DNA of 64,000 nucleotides, from contig NZ_JAKZKV010000007.1 in the NCBI RefSeq assembly GCF_022808675.1, positions 248,001 through 312,000 of the forward strand, written 5' to 3'. Positions 1 to 8,271 of this stretch are shown here, piece by piece. Numbering within the stretch: the stretch's first letter is position 1; each line of letters opens with the position of its first letter. Made by a program: the position numbers and the translations under genes. The stretch is from Parabacteroides sp. FAFU027. Its GTDB lineage: Bacteria > Bacteroidota > Bacteroidia > Bacteroidales > UBA7332. The notes under the pieces were generated by a model. It was not told the DNA's origin. It saw only the letters and a program-made list of their open reading frames with translations, and made no database searches.

Positions 1-317
1 CCTTCATTGAGTACCACCTTTGAGAGCAAGGTATCGTTACCGTTTGTTAGTTCCATTAGATTGTAGTTCCCCGGAGTGATAGGTAATTGCATCCACCCTA
101 CTCCATCAAGAGAATAACTTACCTCCTGAATATCGATGAATACAGCCTTATAGCCTTGCAGAGATGGTGCATCCGTCAGATAAAACTTTACGGTTGTCTC
201 CCGATCTTGCTTATCGCAAGCAGTAAACATTAATAACGAACAAAGAGTAATCCACAGGTATACAAAACTGACGATCATCCTTGCTAATGACCGCTTTTGA
301 TCATTATATACTTTCAT
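1..317 (-). CDS. DUF4382-type lipoprotein (partial, N-terminal part only)
   Basis: This reading frame runs off the left edge of the window, so only about 105 N-terminal residues are visible. The start is the ATG whose A is at 317. A lipoprotein signal peptide with lipobox FTAC precedes a domain beginning VKFYLTDAP. It continues with a 'gYKAVFIDIQEV' strand, 'W.QL' and a leucine-rich 'YNLMELTNGNDTLL' segment. This succession matches the DUF4382 family of exported beta-rich lipoproteins, whose function is not established. The protein is probably anchored in the outer or inner membrane. Family assignment comes from motif recall and was not searched. Confidence 0.7.
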   Translation of the reverse strand, partial: MKVYNDQKRSLARMIVSFVYLWITLCSLLMFTACDKQDRETTVKFYLTDAPSLQGYKAVFIDIQEVSYSLDGVGWMQLPITPGNYNLMELTNGNDTLLSKVVLNE

Positions 318-549
318 AATTTTCAGATTTTTACAATTGGTGTTTCACCCGATTAAGCAACAAAAAAGAAGATTAATCTTTCCATACACAACATCTCCTC
401 CTGGAGATAAAGCCCTGAAGCCCCTGAGAGAGACTTCTTTATTCTAATTCATATCAATGAATCATTGTCACTCCAATCTTTATCGGAAAGAAGTTCCAGT
501 TATAAAAGAACAAATTATGACAATCATTGGTTCTGGAAAGTCAAATGAC

Positions 550-741
550 TTAGCGATTCCATTTCTTCGAAAAAGGGATAATAATGGCCAATAATAACGG
601 AATCCTGAAACTGGTTTCCCAATCTATCACACCCCCCTTATGGCTAATAAAGAGATTCCAAAACAAAATGATCGCCACGTTTGCCAGAAAAGAGACAGCA
701 AAGGTGATGAGGAAAATCAATAATGTGTGCCTGAATTTCAT
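550..741 (-). CDS. small two-helix membrane protein
   Basis: A 63-residue protein with a hydrophobic helix at about residues 6-28 and a second at about 45-57. It is separated by a charged linker (HKGGVIDWETS) and ends in a basic tail (SKKWNR), which suggests a small inner-membrane protein. It begins only 11 nt after the stop codon of the DUF3795 gene on the same strand, so the two are probably cotranscribed. I do not recognise the family. An opposite-strand frame overlaps it, but the two-helix pattern and operon spacing favour this one. Confidence 0.5.
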   Translation of the reverse strand: MKFRHTLLIFLITFAVSFLANVAIILFWNLFISHKGGVIDWETSFRIPLLLAIIIPFSKKWNR

Positions 742-752
742 GGTGATGAGTG

Positions 753-1112
753 TTATTTCAATGGATTAGCATCCCTGATTTCTTCCAACCGGTTTTTCGC
801 TACCGGTTCTTTTTGCAGAAAATCTTTTAGCCTGTCACAGATATATTCGGAACAAAGGCCACAGCTCTCTATCTGTTTTTCAATCGCACACGCTCTTATT
901 TTACAGTCAAGACATCCTGTAAACAGGCGGCCAGATTCAGCCCGGCAACCATCGCAGTCATTTATCTCTTCCGGTGTCACGACTGTGCCGTACGCCCGTT
1001 CAATTTCCCGGGCGATTGTTTCGCGCATGTTTTTTTGTTTCTCAATATCCGGTTCAATGGTAGCCAGATGTATCGGGCAGGTATCACAATTGAGTCCGCA
1101 ATATCCTATCAT
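753..1112 (-). CDS. DUF3795 domain protein (cysteine-rich)
   Basis: A 119-residue cytosolic protein opening with IGYCGLNCDTCPI and carrying later cysteine pairs (CDGC, CLDC, CGLC, YIC), about a dozen cysteines in all. The 'CGLxCxxCP' opening and the 'C.GC' pairs match DUF3795. That family is common in anaerobes and is presumed to bind zinc or an Fe-S cluster, but its role is unknown. It is the first gene of a likely two-gene unit with the small membrane protein downstream. Identification rests on cysteine spacing. Confidence 0.75.
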   Translation of the reverse strand: MIGYCGLNCDTCPIHLATIEPDIEKQKNMRETIAREIERAYGTVVTPEEINDCDGCRAESGRLFTGCLDCKIRACAIEKQIESCGLCSEYICDRLKDFLQKEPVAKNRLEEIRDANPLK

Positions 1113-1171
1113 GGTAATCCAGTTATTAGTTTGATAATAAAACGTCCGCCATCAGGATTTGGTTGAAATGC

Positions 1172-1207
1172 AAAAGCCCCGACACGTTGATCGTATCGGG
1201 GCTTTTT
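1172..1207 (-). terminator. Rho-independent terminator of rpmE2
   Basis: A GC-rich hairpin with arms AAAGCCCCGA and TCGGGGCTTT around a short loop is followed on the minus strand by a U-run. It lies directly downstream of the L31 gene and upstream of the DUF3795 unit, so it separates the two. Confidence 0.85.
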
Positions 1208-1225
1208 GACCTTCCGGACAAACAA

Positions 1226-1489
1226 TTATTTTTGTTTGTTCTGGATATGTTTTGAGTAACGGTTCATGAACTTGTCCACACGTCCTGCTGTATCTACCAG
1301 TTTCTGTTTACCTGTGTAGAAAGGGTGTGAAGAGCTAGAGATTTCTAATTTAACCAAAGGATATTCTACGCCTTCGATTTCGATAGTTTCACGAGTGTTG
1401 ATAGTAGATTTAGAAACAAATACATCGCCATTTGACATATCTTTGAATGCAACCGGACGATAATTAGCAGGATGAAGATCTTTTTTCAT
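1226..1489 (-). CDS. rpmE2: 50S ribosomal protein L31, type B
   Basis: An 87-residue ribosomal protein bL31. The sequence opens [13 protein letters not shown] and has the conserved [11 protein letters not shown] segment and the C-terminal [10 protein letters not shown]. It is the zinc-free type B form: there is no CxxC pair, and length is typical for that type. It sits on the large subunit and contributes to the bridge to the 30S head. It is monocistronic, with its own promoter and terminator. In many bacteria type B L31 replaces the zinc-binding form under zinc limitation; here it may be the only L31, which this window cannot show. Confidence 0.95.
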   Translation of the reverse strand: MKKDLHPANYRPVAFKDMSNGDVFVSKSTINTRETIEIEGVEYPLVKLEISSSSHPFYTGKQKLVDTAGRVDKFMNRYSKHIQNKQK

Positions 1490-1552
1490 TTCCTTATTGT
1501 GAGTTTTTAATTAATAATCAATTCTTTAGCTGGTAACTTGTGAAATGGCTTG

Positions 1553-1584
1553 CAAAGATAGCCATTTGATTTCATTCCCACAAG
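1553..1584 (-). promoter_or_regulatory. promoter of rpmE2 (Bacteroidota type)
   Basis: Read on the minus strand this is TATCTTTG (-7 box, 1553-1560) with CTTG 20 nt upstream (1581-1584). That matches the Bacteroidota consensus TTTG-N19-21-TAnnTTTG with one change in the -33 element. It leaves a leader of about 60 nt before the L31 start. Confidence 0.6.
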
Positions 1585-1687
1585 GGTTTTGGAAATTTTT
1601 GAAGTATAGATAAATGAGAACAGGCCAAAGAAGCAAGATGCGGGAACCAGAATTTCGCAGAAAAGTTGTTCGTCTTCTGTTCTGTCA

Positions 1688-3976
1688 TCAGAATGGATAC
1701 CCGACGGCAAAATGCCAGGCCATATTCTTTAATGGAGAATAACGTATCCTCCATTTTTCATAACCGTCACGGGATGGATCAAAGGCTTTTACCCCAATAT
1801 CTACGCGTACAATGAAGTAGTTAAAGTTAAAACGAATACCTGTTCCGTAAGCTAATGCGATTTGCTTGTAAAAGCTATCAAACTTGAAAACACCCCCTTC
1901 CTGTCCTTTGTAATCCCGGATAGTCCATATATTTCCGGCATCGACAAAAAGTGCGGTCTCAATAGGTCCGAACAGTTTTGCCCGGTACTCGGTGCTCATC
2001 TCCAGCTTAATATCACCGGATTGATTCACAAAATCAGCAGATGTTCCAACCTGACGATAAGTTCCCGGTCCGAGCGAACGAACCGCCCATCCCCGGATAC
2101 TGTTGGCGCCACCACCGAAATAACGTTTTTCAAAAGGCAATATCTCTGAATTTCCATACGGACAAGCAACTCCAAAACCAGCATGCCAGGCCAGAGAGTT
2201 ACGCTCATCAAATATCTTCGTACGGGCATAATCCAGCTCTGTTTTAACATATTGAGCATAATTGACACCCAGAAACTGGTAACCGTTTTCCTTTTTGGTT
2301 GCATTAAATAATTTCGATAAAAGCGTAAGGCTGTTACCGGCGCTCTCTACATTAAAGCGGAAAGAGTAGAGGTTATTTTTATTTGTACCATCCGTCTGAT
2401 TTGTTTTGTTGAAAGTATATCCGGTACGCACAATCAGGTGGTTTTCGTAACTATAGTGCAATAATGGATTATCAACCGGAAAGTTATCGAAAAAATTGCT
2501 GGCAATCCAGGGCAGTTTGACATAATTGATATCTAATACATCAAGACTATGCCGGATACCATTACGACCGACACTCCATTTATACCGCCATCCGCCACCG
2601 GCAATGATACGGGTATATTCCGGGCGTTGCTGGAAATTATAGGACCCGGTAAGTTCAGAAACCGCTCTAACCCGTCTTTTCACCTCCGTCTTCAGCAAGG
2701 GAAAAATAAATTTGGGAAAAGAAAGCCCCATATCCGTTGACAACTCGGTAAAATTGGCATTGATGGAGGAGCCAGATAGTCGCTCATAGGCCCCCCTTAC
2801 CTTTGCCGAAAAGGTTTCCGAGCCTTTAAAAATATTGCGGTGCTGATAGGTTACGCTCACTGCCGCACCTAAGTCTCCGGCAGAGTTTGTGCCTTCTACT
2901 TCAGTCGAAACGGATTGCGGCTTTCCCGGAGTAATCACAAGGAAGCAGTTCAGGAAACAGGAATCCCCTTCATATACAGGTTCAAAACGAATATTGATGT
3001 ATTTGATAACCTTCAAACGGCTAAAAGAGGAGTAAGTAAGCTCCACCAAACGTTCATTATATGTTCTGCCAGGACGTAACAGACAACTGCTTGTTAAAAC
3101 TTTCGGACGAATCCATTGCTTTTTCCCGCTGATGATATGGAATTTGTTGTACAACAACGTATCTGCCGCCGAAGTAGTCGTTGTTATTCCCAAACGGGAC
3201 TGCTCTGATTCAGTCTGAATGTAAACGTCCTTGATTTTATACACAGACTGTTCTTTAAGCGATTGGGAGGCGCTTACTTTCCTTTCTGCCGGAAAAAGCT
3301 GAAACTCCAGATCGACCTGGTTGGTATTCAGGGAAGAATCGGCCACATAGCTAACCAGATCCTTGTCAACACCAAAATAGCCCTTGTTTCGCAACAAAGA
3401 GACAACACGCTGACGTTCCTGTTCCAAAAGCGAACGATCAAAAAGCACATTCTTCTTCAACAAAGTGTTAGCTGAATCCGATTTCACCAACGAATCAATA
3501 CGGGGGTCTGCGATGTAATACGCCAGCTTTCTGAGGCGATAAGGCTCTCCCGCTTTTGCCAGATAAGTAACTATCGCCCTTTTTTTCTTCCTGACCACGT
3601 GCGTTTCAACCTTTGCATTCATATAGCCCTGATTGACCAACGCTTTTTCCAGATCATCACGTGTGCGCTCTGACAGTTCATCATCAAGCAGCACCGGCGG
3701 ATTCCCTGATTTTCGGAGAAAGCGGTTAAACCATTTAGTGGAATCTTTTCCCGAAAAGTCATAGATATAGAGCGAGGTGCGAAACAATCCAAAGACACGG
3801 TAATTGGGCTCTTGCTTGATATAGTTTTTCAACGCTTCGGGTTTGATCTCTTTACGATCAATTTTTAGTTCAACTTTATCGAGCAAAAGTCGGTCTTCCG
3901 GGACATATTTGGTCAGACTACAGGAGGCCAGCAGTCCGATCATAAGCAAAAGCAGGTATTTTACAGGAGTATTCAT
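1688..3976 (-). CDS. TamL-like lipid-anchored Omp85 outer-membrane protein
   Basis: A 762-residue outer-membrane protein of the BamA/TamA superfamily. The N-terminus is a lipoprotein signal with lipobox LASC (Cys19), followed by SLTKYVPED..LLDKVEL, the hallmark of the Bacteroidota TamL group. The N-terminal half looks like POTRA domains ('GYFGVDKD', 'GRTYNERLVELTYSSFSRLKVI'). The C-terminal half is a beta-barrel with the Omp85 motif GGANSIRGW and ends in aromatic Phe (HFAVGYPF). TamL works with an inner-membrane TamB-like partner in envelope assembly or lipid transport; no tamB lies in this window. It is monocistronic and divergent from the rRNA methyltransferase gene. Confidence 0.88.
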   Translation of the reverse strand: MNTPVKYLLLLMIGLLASCSLTKYVPEDRLLLDKVELKIDRKEIKPEALKNYIKQEPNYRVFGLFRTSLYIYDFSGKDSTKWFNRFLRKSGNPPVLLDDELSERTRDDLEKALVNQGYMNAKVETHVVRKKKRAIVTYLAKAGEPYRLRKLAYYIADPRIDSLVKSDSANTLLKKNVLFDRSLLEQERQRVVSLLRNKGYFGVDKDLVSYVADSSLNTNQVDLEFQLFPAERKVSASQSLKEQSVYKIKDVYIQTESEQSRLGITTTTSAADTLLYNKFHIISGKKQWIRPKVLTSSCLLRPGRTYNERLVELTYSSFSRLKVIKYINIRFEPVYEGDSCFLNCFLVITPGKPQSVSTEVEGTNSAGDLGAAVSVTYQHRNIFKGSETFSAKVRGAYERLSGSSINANFTELSTDMGLSFPKFIFPLLKTEVKRRVRAVSELTGSYNFQQRPEYTRIIAGGGWRYKWSVGRNGIRHSLDVLDINYVKLPWIASNFFDNFPVDNPLLHYSYENHLIVRTGYTFNKTNQTDGTNKNNLYSFRFNVESAGNSLTLLSKLFNATKKENGYQFLGVNYAQYVKTELDYARTKIFDERNSLAWHAGFGVACPYGNSEILPFEKRYFGGGANSIRGWAVRSLGPGTYRQVGTSADFVNQSGDIKLEMSTEYRAKLFGPIETALFVDAGNIWTIRDYKGQEGGVFKFDSFYKQIALAYGTGIRFNFNYFIVRVDIGVKAFDPSRDGYEKWRIRYSPLKNMAWHFAVGYPF

Positions 3977-4021
3977 AGGAGAAGTCGACCGGTGGAATGA
4001 GCAACCGACCTGATTTTATAC

Positions 4022-4040
4022 TATTTTTGCAACAAAGATA
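4022..4040. promoter_or_regulatory. back-to-back -7 boxes for tamL-like gene and rRNA methyltransferase
   Basis: TATTTTTG at 4022-4029 on the plus strand and TATCTTTG (plus-strand CAAAGATA) at 4033-4040 on the minus strand are three bases apart. They would drive the methyltransferase-ispE pair and the TamL-like gene respectively. Neither has a clear TTTG -33 element, so this is a motif-based prediction. Confidence 0.45.
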
Positions 4041-4113
4041 ACGCATTGTGCTTTTTTCTCAACACCTTCAGGATAATAAAATAGGCTGTTGACTCATTGT
4101 CACTTACTTAATC

Positions 4114-4866
4114 ATGCTGAGTAAAAATCAAATTAAATTCATACAATCCCTCCAGCAGAAGAAATACCGCAACGAATCGGGCTGTTTCATCGCAGAGGGA
4201 AATAAGCTGGTAACCGACCTTGCACCGGCCTTCGAATGTGAATGGCTGGTCGCTACGGACGAATGGCTTTCCGCTCATTCGGATGTAAAGGCGAATCTGA
4301 TATTGTCTGCTTCGAAAGATGAACTGGCCAAGGCGAGTGGATTGACCACCCCGCAGGATGTAATAGCCATCTTCAAGAAACCGGAGTACCAATTCTCCCC
4401 TTCCGATATGAAAGGCAAGCTCACCCTTGCGTCCGATCACATACAGGACCCGGGCAATCTGGGCACCATCATCCGCCTGGCAGACTGGTTTGGTATCGAA
4501 CAGATCATTTGCTCTACAGACACCGTGGATTTGTACAATCCCAAAACCGTGCAATCGACCATGGGTGCTTTAGCCCGGGTGAAAGTCCACTACCTTCCTT
4601 TAGCTGAAGTATTAACGCAAACACAAATTTCAGTTTACGGTACCTTCCTCGATGGAGAGGATATGTATAAAACTGATCTTGCCGAAGAGGGTATCATCAT
4701 TATGGGAAATGAGGGAAACGGCATCTCCCCTGAAATCGAAACCCTGGTAACTAAGAAGCTCTATATCCCCAACTTTCCAGAGGGACGTGAAACCTCGGAG
4801 TCACTGAACGTTGCCATTGCAACGTCTATCATCTGTGCCGAGTTCCGTCGCCGAATGAGAAAATAA
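4114..4866 (+). CDS. TrmH/SpoU-family RNA 2'-O-methyltransferase
   Basis: A 250-residue SAM-dependent methyltransferase of the SPOUT superfamily, predicted to methylate a ribose 2'-OH in rRNA or tRNA. All three SpoU motifs are visible: NLGTIIR at about 115-121, GNEGNGIS at 198-205, and the knot motif IPNFPEGRETSESLNVAIA at 218-236. The N-terminal 90 residues resemble the substrate-binding domain of the RlmB/TsnR-like group (FIxEGxKLV). It is 12 nt upstream of ispE and almost certainly cotranscribed. The exact target nucleotide cannot be read from sequence. Confidence 0.9.
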   Translation: MLSKNQIKFIQSLQQKKYRNESGCFIAEGNKLVTDLAPAFECEWLVATDEWLSAHSDVKANLILSASKDELAKASGLTTPQDVIAIFKKPEYQFSPSDMKGKLTLASDHIQDPGNLGTIIRLADWFGIEQIICSTDTVDLYNPKTVQSTMGALARVKVHYLPLAEVLTQTQISVYGTFLDGEDMYKTDLAEEGIIIMGNEGNGISPEIETLVTKKLYIPNFPEGRETSESLNVAIATSIICAEFRRRMRK

Positions 4867-4878
4867 ATAGTTGATCTT

Positions 4879-5691
4879 ATGATAAAATTCCCCAACGCTA
4901 AAATAAACCTCGGGCTGAATATTGTCTCCAAACGCCCGGACGGATACCACAACCTGGAGACCATCTTCTACCCTATCGGTATCAAGGATGCCCTCGAAGT
5001 GGTTCCCTCTCAAACCGGAGGCGATAAACTTCACATCTCCGGCATTGAAGTGGACGGCCCAACTGAAAACAACCTCGTGATGAAGGCCCTGCGCCTGATC
5101 AAACGCCAGTACATGATCCCCGACCTCGACATTTACCTGCACAAGCAGATTCCGTTCGGCGCCGGGCTGGGTGGCGGCTCTGCTGATGCGGCGGTGATGC
5201 TGTTGTTGCTGAATGAACTGTTCACGTTGCGTATCCCTGAAGAGACGCTGATCACAATGGCATCGGGCATTGGAGCCGACTGTGCTTTTTTCATCAAGAA
5301 CAAACCGGTCTTTGCCCGTGGTATCGGTAACGAATTTGAAGAGACCGATCTTTCGCTCAAAGGTTATCACTGCGTTTTGGTCAAACCGGATATCCATGTT
5401 TCTACACCTGAAGCTTATTCTCTGGTGAAGTCTGCACAACCGGAAGTACCGCTGAAAGAGGTAATTCGCCGCCCTATCGAAGAGTGGCAGGGGCTTTTGG
5501 TGAATGACTTCGAAGTGAGCGTTTTCGCTAAATACCCTCAGATTGGCAAAATCAAGGAGCAGTTGATTCATGAAGGAGCTGTTTATGCCTCCATGTCAGG
5601 TTCTGGATCGTCTGTATTCGGTATATTCAAAGAGCTGCCGGAATGGTTACCTGCTTTTGACAACTGCTACGTCTGGAAAGGGGCTTTGTAA
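4879..5691 (+). CDS. ispE: 4-diphosphocytidyl-2-C-methyl-D-erythritol kinase
   Basis: A 270-residue GHMP kinase that phosphorylates CDP-methylerythritol at the 2-hydroxyl, step four of the MEP isoprenoid pathway. Visible motifs are FPNAKINLGLNI at the N-terminus, the phosphate-binding loop PFGAGLGGGSADAA at about 92-105, the GIGADCAFF segment holding the catalytic Asp, and the C-terminal MSGSGSSVFGIF. Length is normal for the family. It follows the rRNA methyltransferase gene by 12 nt, a pairing that probably reflects shared transcription rather than a shared pathway. Confidence 0.96.
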   Translation: MIKFPNAKINLGLNIVSKRPDGYHNLETIFYPIGIKDALEVVPSQTGGDKLHISGIEVDGPTENNLVMKALRLIKRQYMIPDLDIYLHKQIPFGAGLGGGSADAAVMLLLLNELFTLRIPEETLITMASGIGADCAFFIKNKPVFARGIGNEFEETDLSLKGYHCVLVKPDIHVSTPEAYSLVKSAQPEVPLKEVIRRPIEEWQGLLVNDFEVSVFAKYPQIGKIKEQLIHEGAVYASMSGSGSSVFGIFKELPEWLPAFDNCYVWKGAL

Positions 5692-5828
5692 GCCCCTACT
5701 CACCTACCCCAAAGTGGAGGAGCGGTGCAAACAACGCTTGACCCCTGCTAAGTCGTTTTGTCATTGTACAAAAGGTGCTTTACGCCCTTTTTGAACTGAT
5801 GTAAAAAGGCATTGCAGATAATTTGCCT

Positions 5829-5836
5829 TATCTTTG
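5829..5836 (+). promoter_or_regulatory. -7 box of the flavodiiron gene
   Basis: TATCTTTG followed by CA matches the Bacteroidota -7 element TAnnTTTG. It lies 23 nt before the start codon at 5860. No convincing TTTG occurs at -33. Confidence 0.5.
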
Positions 5837-5859
5837 CACCACCAAACTAAAATAATATT

Positions 5860-7056
5860 ATGTACAAAAAGATAGAAATAGCTCCCGATACTTTTTATGT
5901 GGGAGTAAACGACCGAAGCAAGGCCCTTTTTGAAAACCTGTGGCCTCTCCCCTACGGCGTTTCCTACAACTCGTATCTGATCGTTGATGAAAAGATTGCA
6001 CTGGTTGACACGGCTGATGTGTGCTACGGCGCCCAGTTTCTTGATAAGATTACAGCAGTCATTGGCGACCGTCCCATCGATTACCTCATCATCAACCACA
6101 TGGAACCGGACCACTCCGGCTCTATCCGCTTCATCAAACAGATTTATCCAAACATCAAAATCGTCGGTAACAGCAAAACCCTTGCAATGGTGGATGGCTA
6201 CTACGGCCTGACTGACGGTACCGAGGAGGTTAAAGACGGCGCAAAACTTAACCTGGGTAAACGTACTCTGAGCTTCCACTTCACCCCGATGGTACACTGG
6301 CCTGAAACGATGATGACCTACGACGAAACGCACAACATCCTCTTCTCAGGTGACGCTTTCGGTTGTTTCGGTACCTTGGACGGAGCCGTACTTGATACTG
6401 AACTCAAAACAGATAAATACTGGGACGAAATGTACCGCTACTACGCCAACATTGTGGGTAAATATGGCGGACCTGTACAGAAGGCGCTCCAGAAACTGAA
6501 CGGCCTGAAGATCGACCTCATCTGTTCTACTCACGGTCCGGTGTGGAAAGAGAACATCTCCAAAGTGGTGGGTATCTACGACAAGCTTAGCCGTTACGAA
6601 GGCGATAAAGGTGCCGTGATTGTCTATGGATCAATGTACGGAAATACCGAACAGATGGCGGAAGCGGTGGCTATCGGTCTCTCTGAAAACGGCATCAAAG
6701 ACATCGTGCTGTATGATGCTTCCAAAACCCACGCTTCGTACATCGTGCGTGACATCTTCAAATACAAAGCGCTAATCGTGGGTAGCCCGACATACAGCAA
6801 CGAGCTTTTCCCTGCTGTAAAAGGGATCCTCGACAAGATACAGACCCGCGACGTGAAACACCGTATCTTCGGTTACTTCGGTAGCTACACCTGGGCGGGC
6901 GCTGCGGTAAAACGCCTTCAACACTTTGCCGAAACCATGAAATGGGAATCGGTGGACGAACAGGCGGTAGAGATCAAGCAGGGCTTTAAGGCTGATAAAT
7001 TCGAAGAGTGTGTTTTGCTTGGTAAAGCCATTGCGGATAAACTGAACCAGGCATAA
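5860..7056 (+). CDS. fprA: FprA-family A-type flavodiiron protein
   Basis: A 398-residue cytosolic flavodiiron protein that reduces O2 to water (or NO to N2O) using electrons from rubredoxin or a reductase, protecting anaerobes from oxygen. The N-terminal metallo-beta-lactamase-like domain carries the diiron ligands His80, Glu82, Asp84 (HMEPDH), His146, Asp165 and His225. The C-terminal flavodoxin domain from about residue 252 has the FMN phosphate loop SMYGNT (258-263). No rubredoxin domain is fused, so this is class A. It has its own promoter and a strong terminator, so it is transcribed alone. Confidence 0.93.
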   Translation: MYKKIEIAPDTFYVGVNDRSKALFENLWPLPYGVSYNSYLIVDEKIALVDTADVCYGAQFLDKITAVIGDRPIDYLIINHMEPDHSGSIRFIKQIYPNIKIVGNSKTLAMVDGYYGLTDGTEEVKDGAKLNLGKRTLSFHFTPMVHWPETMMTYDETHNILFSGDAFGCFGTLDGAVLDTELKTDKYWDEMYRYYANIVGKYGGPVQKALQKLNGLKIDLICSTHGPVWKENISKVVGIYDKLSRYEGDKGAVIVYGSMYGNTEQMAEAVAIGLSENGIKDIVLYDASKTHASYIVRDIFKYKALIVGSPTYSNELFPAVKGILDKIQTRDVKHRIFGYFGSYTWAGAAVKRLQHFAETMKWESVDEQAVEIKQGFKADKFEECVLLGKAIADKLNQA

Positions 7057-7080
7057 GTCAATCCCTTCATCTCAAATATA

Positions 7081-7122
7081 AATCCCCTTTGTAGGACAAT
7101 GGCTACAAAGGGGATTTTTTTT
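7081..7122 (+). terminator. Rho-independent terminator of the flavodiiron gene
   Basis: Arms AATCCCCTTTGTAG and CTACAAAGGGGATT enclose an 8-nt loop and are followed by a run of eight T. This is a near-perfect 14-bp stem just after the stop codon at 7056. Confidence 0.9.
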
Positions 7123-7161
7123 GTGGCTTATTGAACGTTTCGTTCAAAATAAAAGGCTTAG

Positions 7162-7956
7162 CTAAACATACCAACTCAACCTTCGAAAAACATACTTAAG
7201 TTTTTGGTCCACCATAACCCATATTATATTATAAGAAGCTGCTCCGTCTCCATTCGACATCCAGATATAGATTTCTTTTTGTGGTCCGATGCATATATAC
7301 GTGAACTTGGGACTAATGTTCGGCAAAAAGTTATTTTTTAGACTACTTGCCGGTAATGAGACTGTTTTATCTGAATAAATCACTTTAATTGATCTGATTT
7401 CGCTATAAGGTATTGTTCCATCTGTTCCCCAAATAGGCTTTTCATCAATAGTTGCTACATCATAATTCTTCTTGTCTGTTATAATTCGTCCTTTCGAATC
7501 CTTGATGATATGTTTTGATGATTCAAAATCTCCGATTTCTATAACGACTTTAAATCCTATCCCTCCATAAACCGCTTGAGATTTAGATATGGAAATCGGT
7601 TTTAATTTTCGCATGTCATTTAATCGGCAAATACGGCTTTTGTGGATATAACCAATCCGTGGTGAATTATCGATCGGATTGGAATAGAAATAATGATCTT
7701 TTACATGCTCAATATAATTATCATACTCGATATATACCATGTTAGGATATAACTGATGATCACCTTCTTTATCGTCTATACAATCAAAGGGTTGATAATT
7801 AGAAATCGCTTTCCTGACTTTAGATTGTAGATTTCCTTCATGAATATTTGCAAATCCTTCCAGGTCATTTATTACGGCAAAATTATCCTGAGCTTTAAGA
7901 ATAACAGATGTAGCCCAAAAGAAAATCATCAATATAAATAGCTTACGATAAATCAT
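7162..7956 (-). CDS. exported protein with an SH3-like segment, unknown function
   Basis: A 264-residue protein with a signal peptide (residues 1-22, cleaving after LKAQ). The mature N-terminus, AVINDLEGFANIHEG, resembles the 'DPDGYVNVR' opening of bacterial SH3 domains in Bacteroidota exported proteins. RIGYIHKSRICRL at about 102-114 resembles the closing 'W.GYV' strand. The C-terminal half is unrecognised and contains strand-rich segments (GFKVVIEIGDF, TYICIGPQKEIYIWMSN). It is probably periplasmic. It has lower GC than the neighbouring genes. No partner gene is evident; the palindrome array lies immediately upstream. Confidence 0.7.
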   Translation of the reverse strand: MIYRKLFILMIFFWATSVILKAQDNFAVINDLEGFANIHEGNLQSKVRKAISNYQPFDCIDDKEGDHQLYPNMVYIEYDNYIEHVKDHYFYSNPIDNSPRIGYIHKSRICRLNDMRKLKPISISKSQAVYGGIGFKVVIEIGDFESSKHIIKDSKGRIITDKKNYDVATIDEKPIWGTDGTIPYSEIRSIKVIYSDKTVSLPASSLKNNFLPNISPKFTYICIGPQKEIYIWMSNGDGAASYNIIWVMVDQKLKYVFRRLSWYV

Positions 7957-8005
7957 TGTAATATTCTGGTATTTCTTTTTTTATTCTTCTTTGAAAATTC
8001 AGGCG

Positions 8006-8268
8006 AGCATAAAAAGTGCCTTCGCGGCACTCCCGACTGCCAATTTAGCACTAAAGAGTGCCCCGGAGGCACTCCTGACTGCCGGCGAGGCACTTCGGAG
8101 TGCTGGCGCGGCACTCTTGAGTGCCATTTTAGCACTCTGGAGTGCTGCGGAGGCAGTCGGGAGTGCTGATTTGACACTCCGGAGTGCCTCGCCGGCACTC
8201 TTTAGTGCAAAAAAGAGACTCCGGAGTGCCACGACAGCACTCCGGAGTGTTAGCAAGGCACTTTTGGC
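8006..8268. repeat. tandem array of 14-bp palindromes, period 21 bp
   Basis: Eleven full 21-bp units start at 8027, 8048, 8069 and so on to 8237, with degenerate half units at each end. Each unit is a palindrome of consensus GCACTCCGGAGTGC followed by a 7-nt spacer that differs in every unit (caattta, cccggag, cggcgag, catttta and others). Because 21 is a multiple of three and the unit is palindromic, frames on both strands stay open and spell an LRSAxxA heptad; this is a by-product rather than evidence of coding. The array lies between the stop codon of the 154-residue gene and the start of the exported SH3-like gene, both on the minus strand. Confidence 0.9.
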
Positions 8269-8271
8269 CAA

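Noticed and set aside
8006-8268. CRISPR array
   Set aside because: Repeats are 14 bp and spacers 7 bp, and no cas gene is nearby; this does not fit any CRISPR type.
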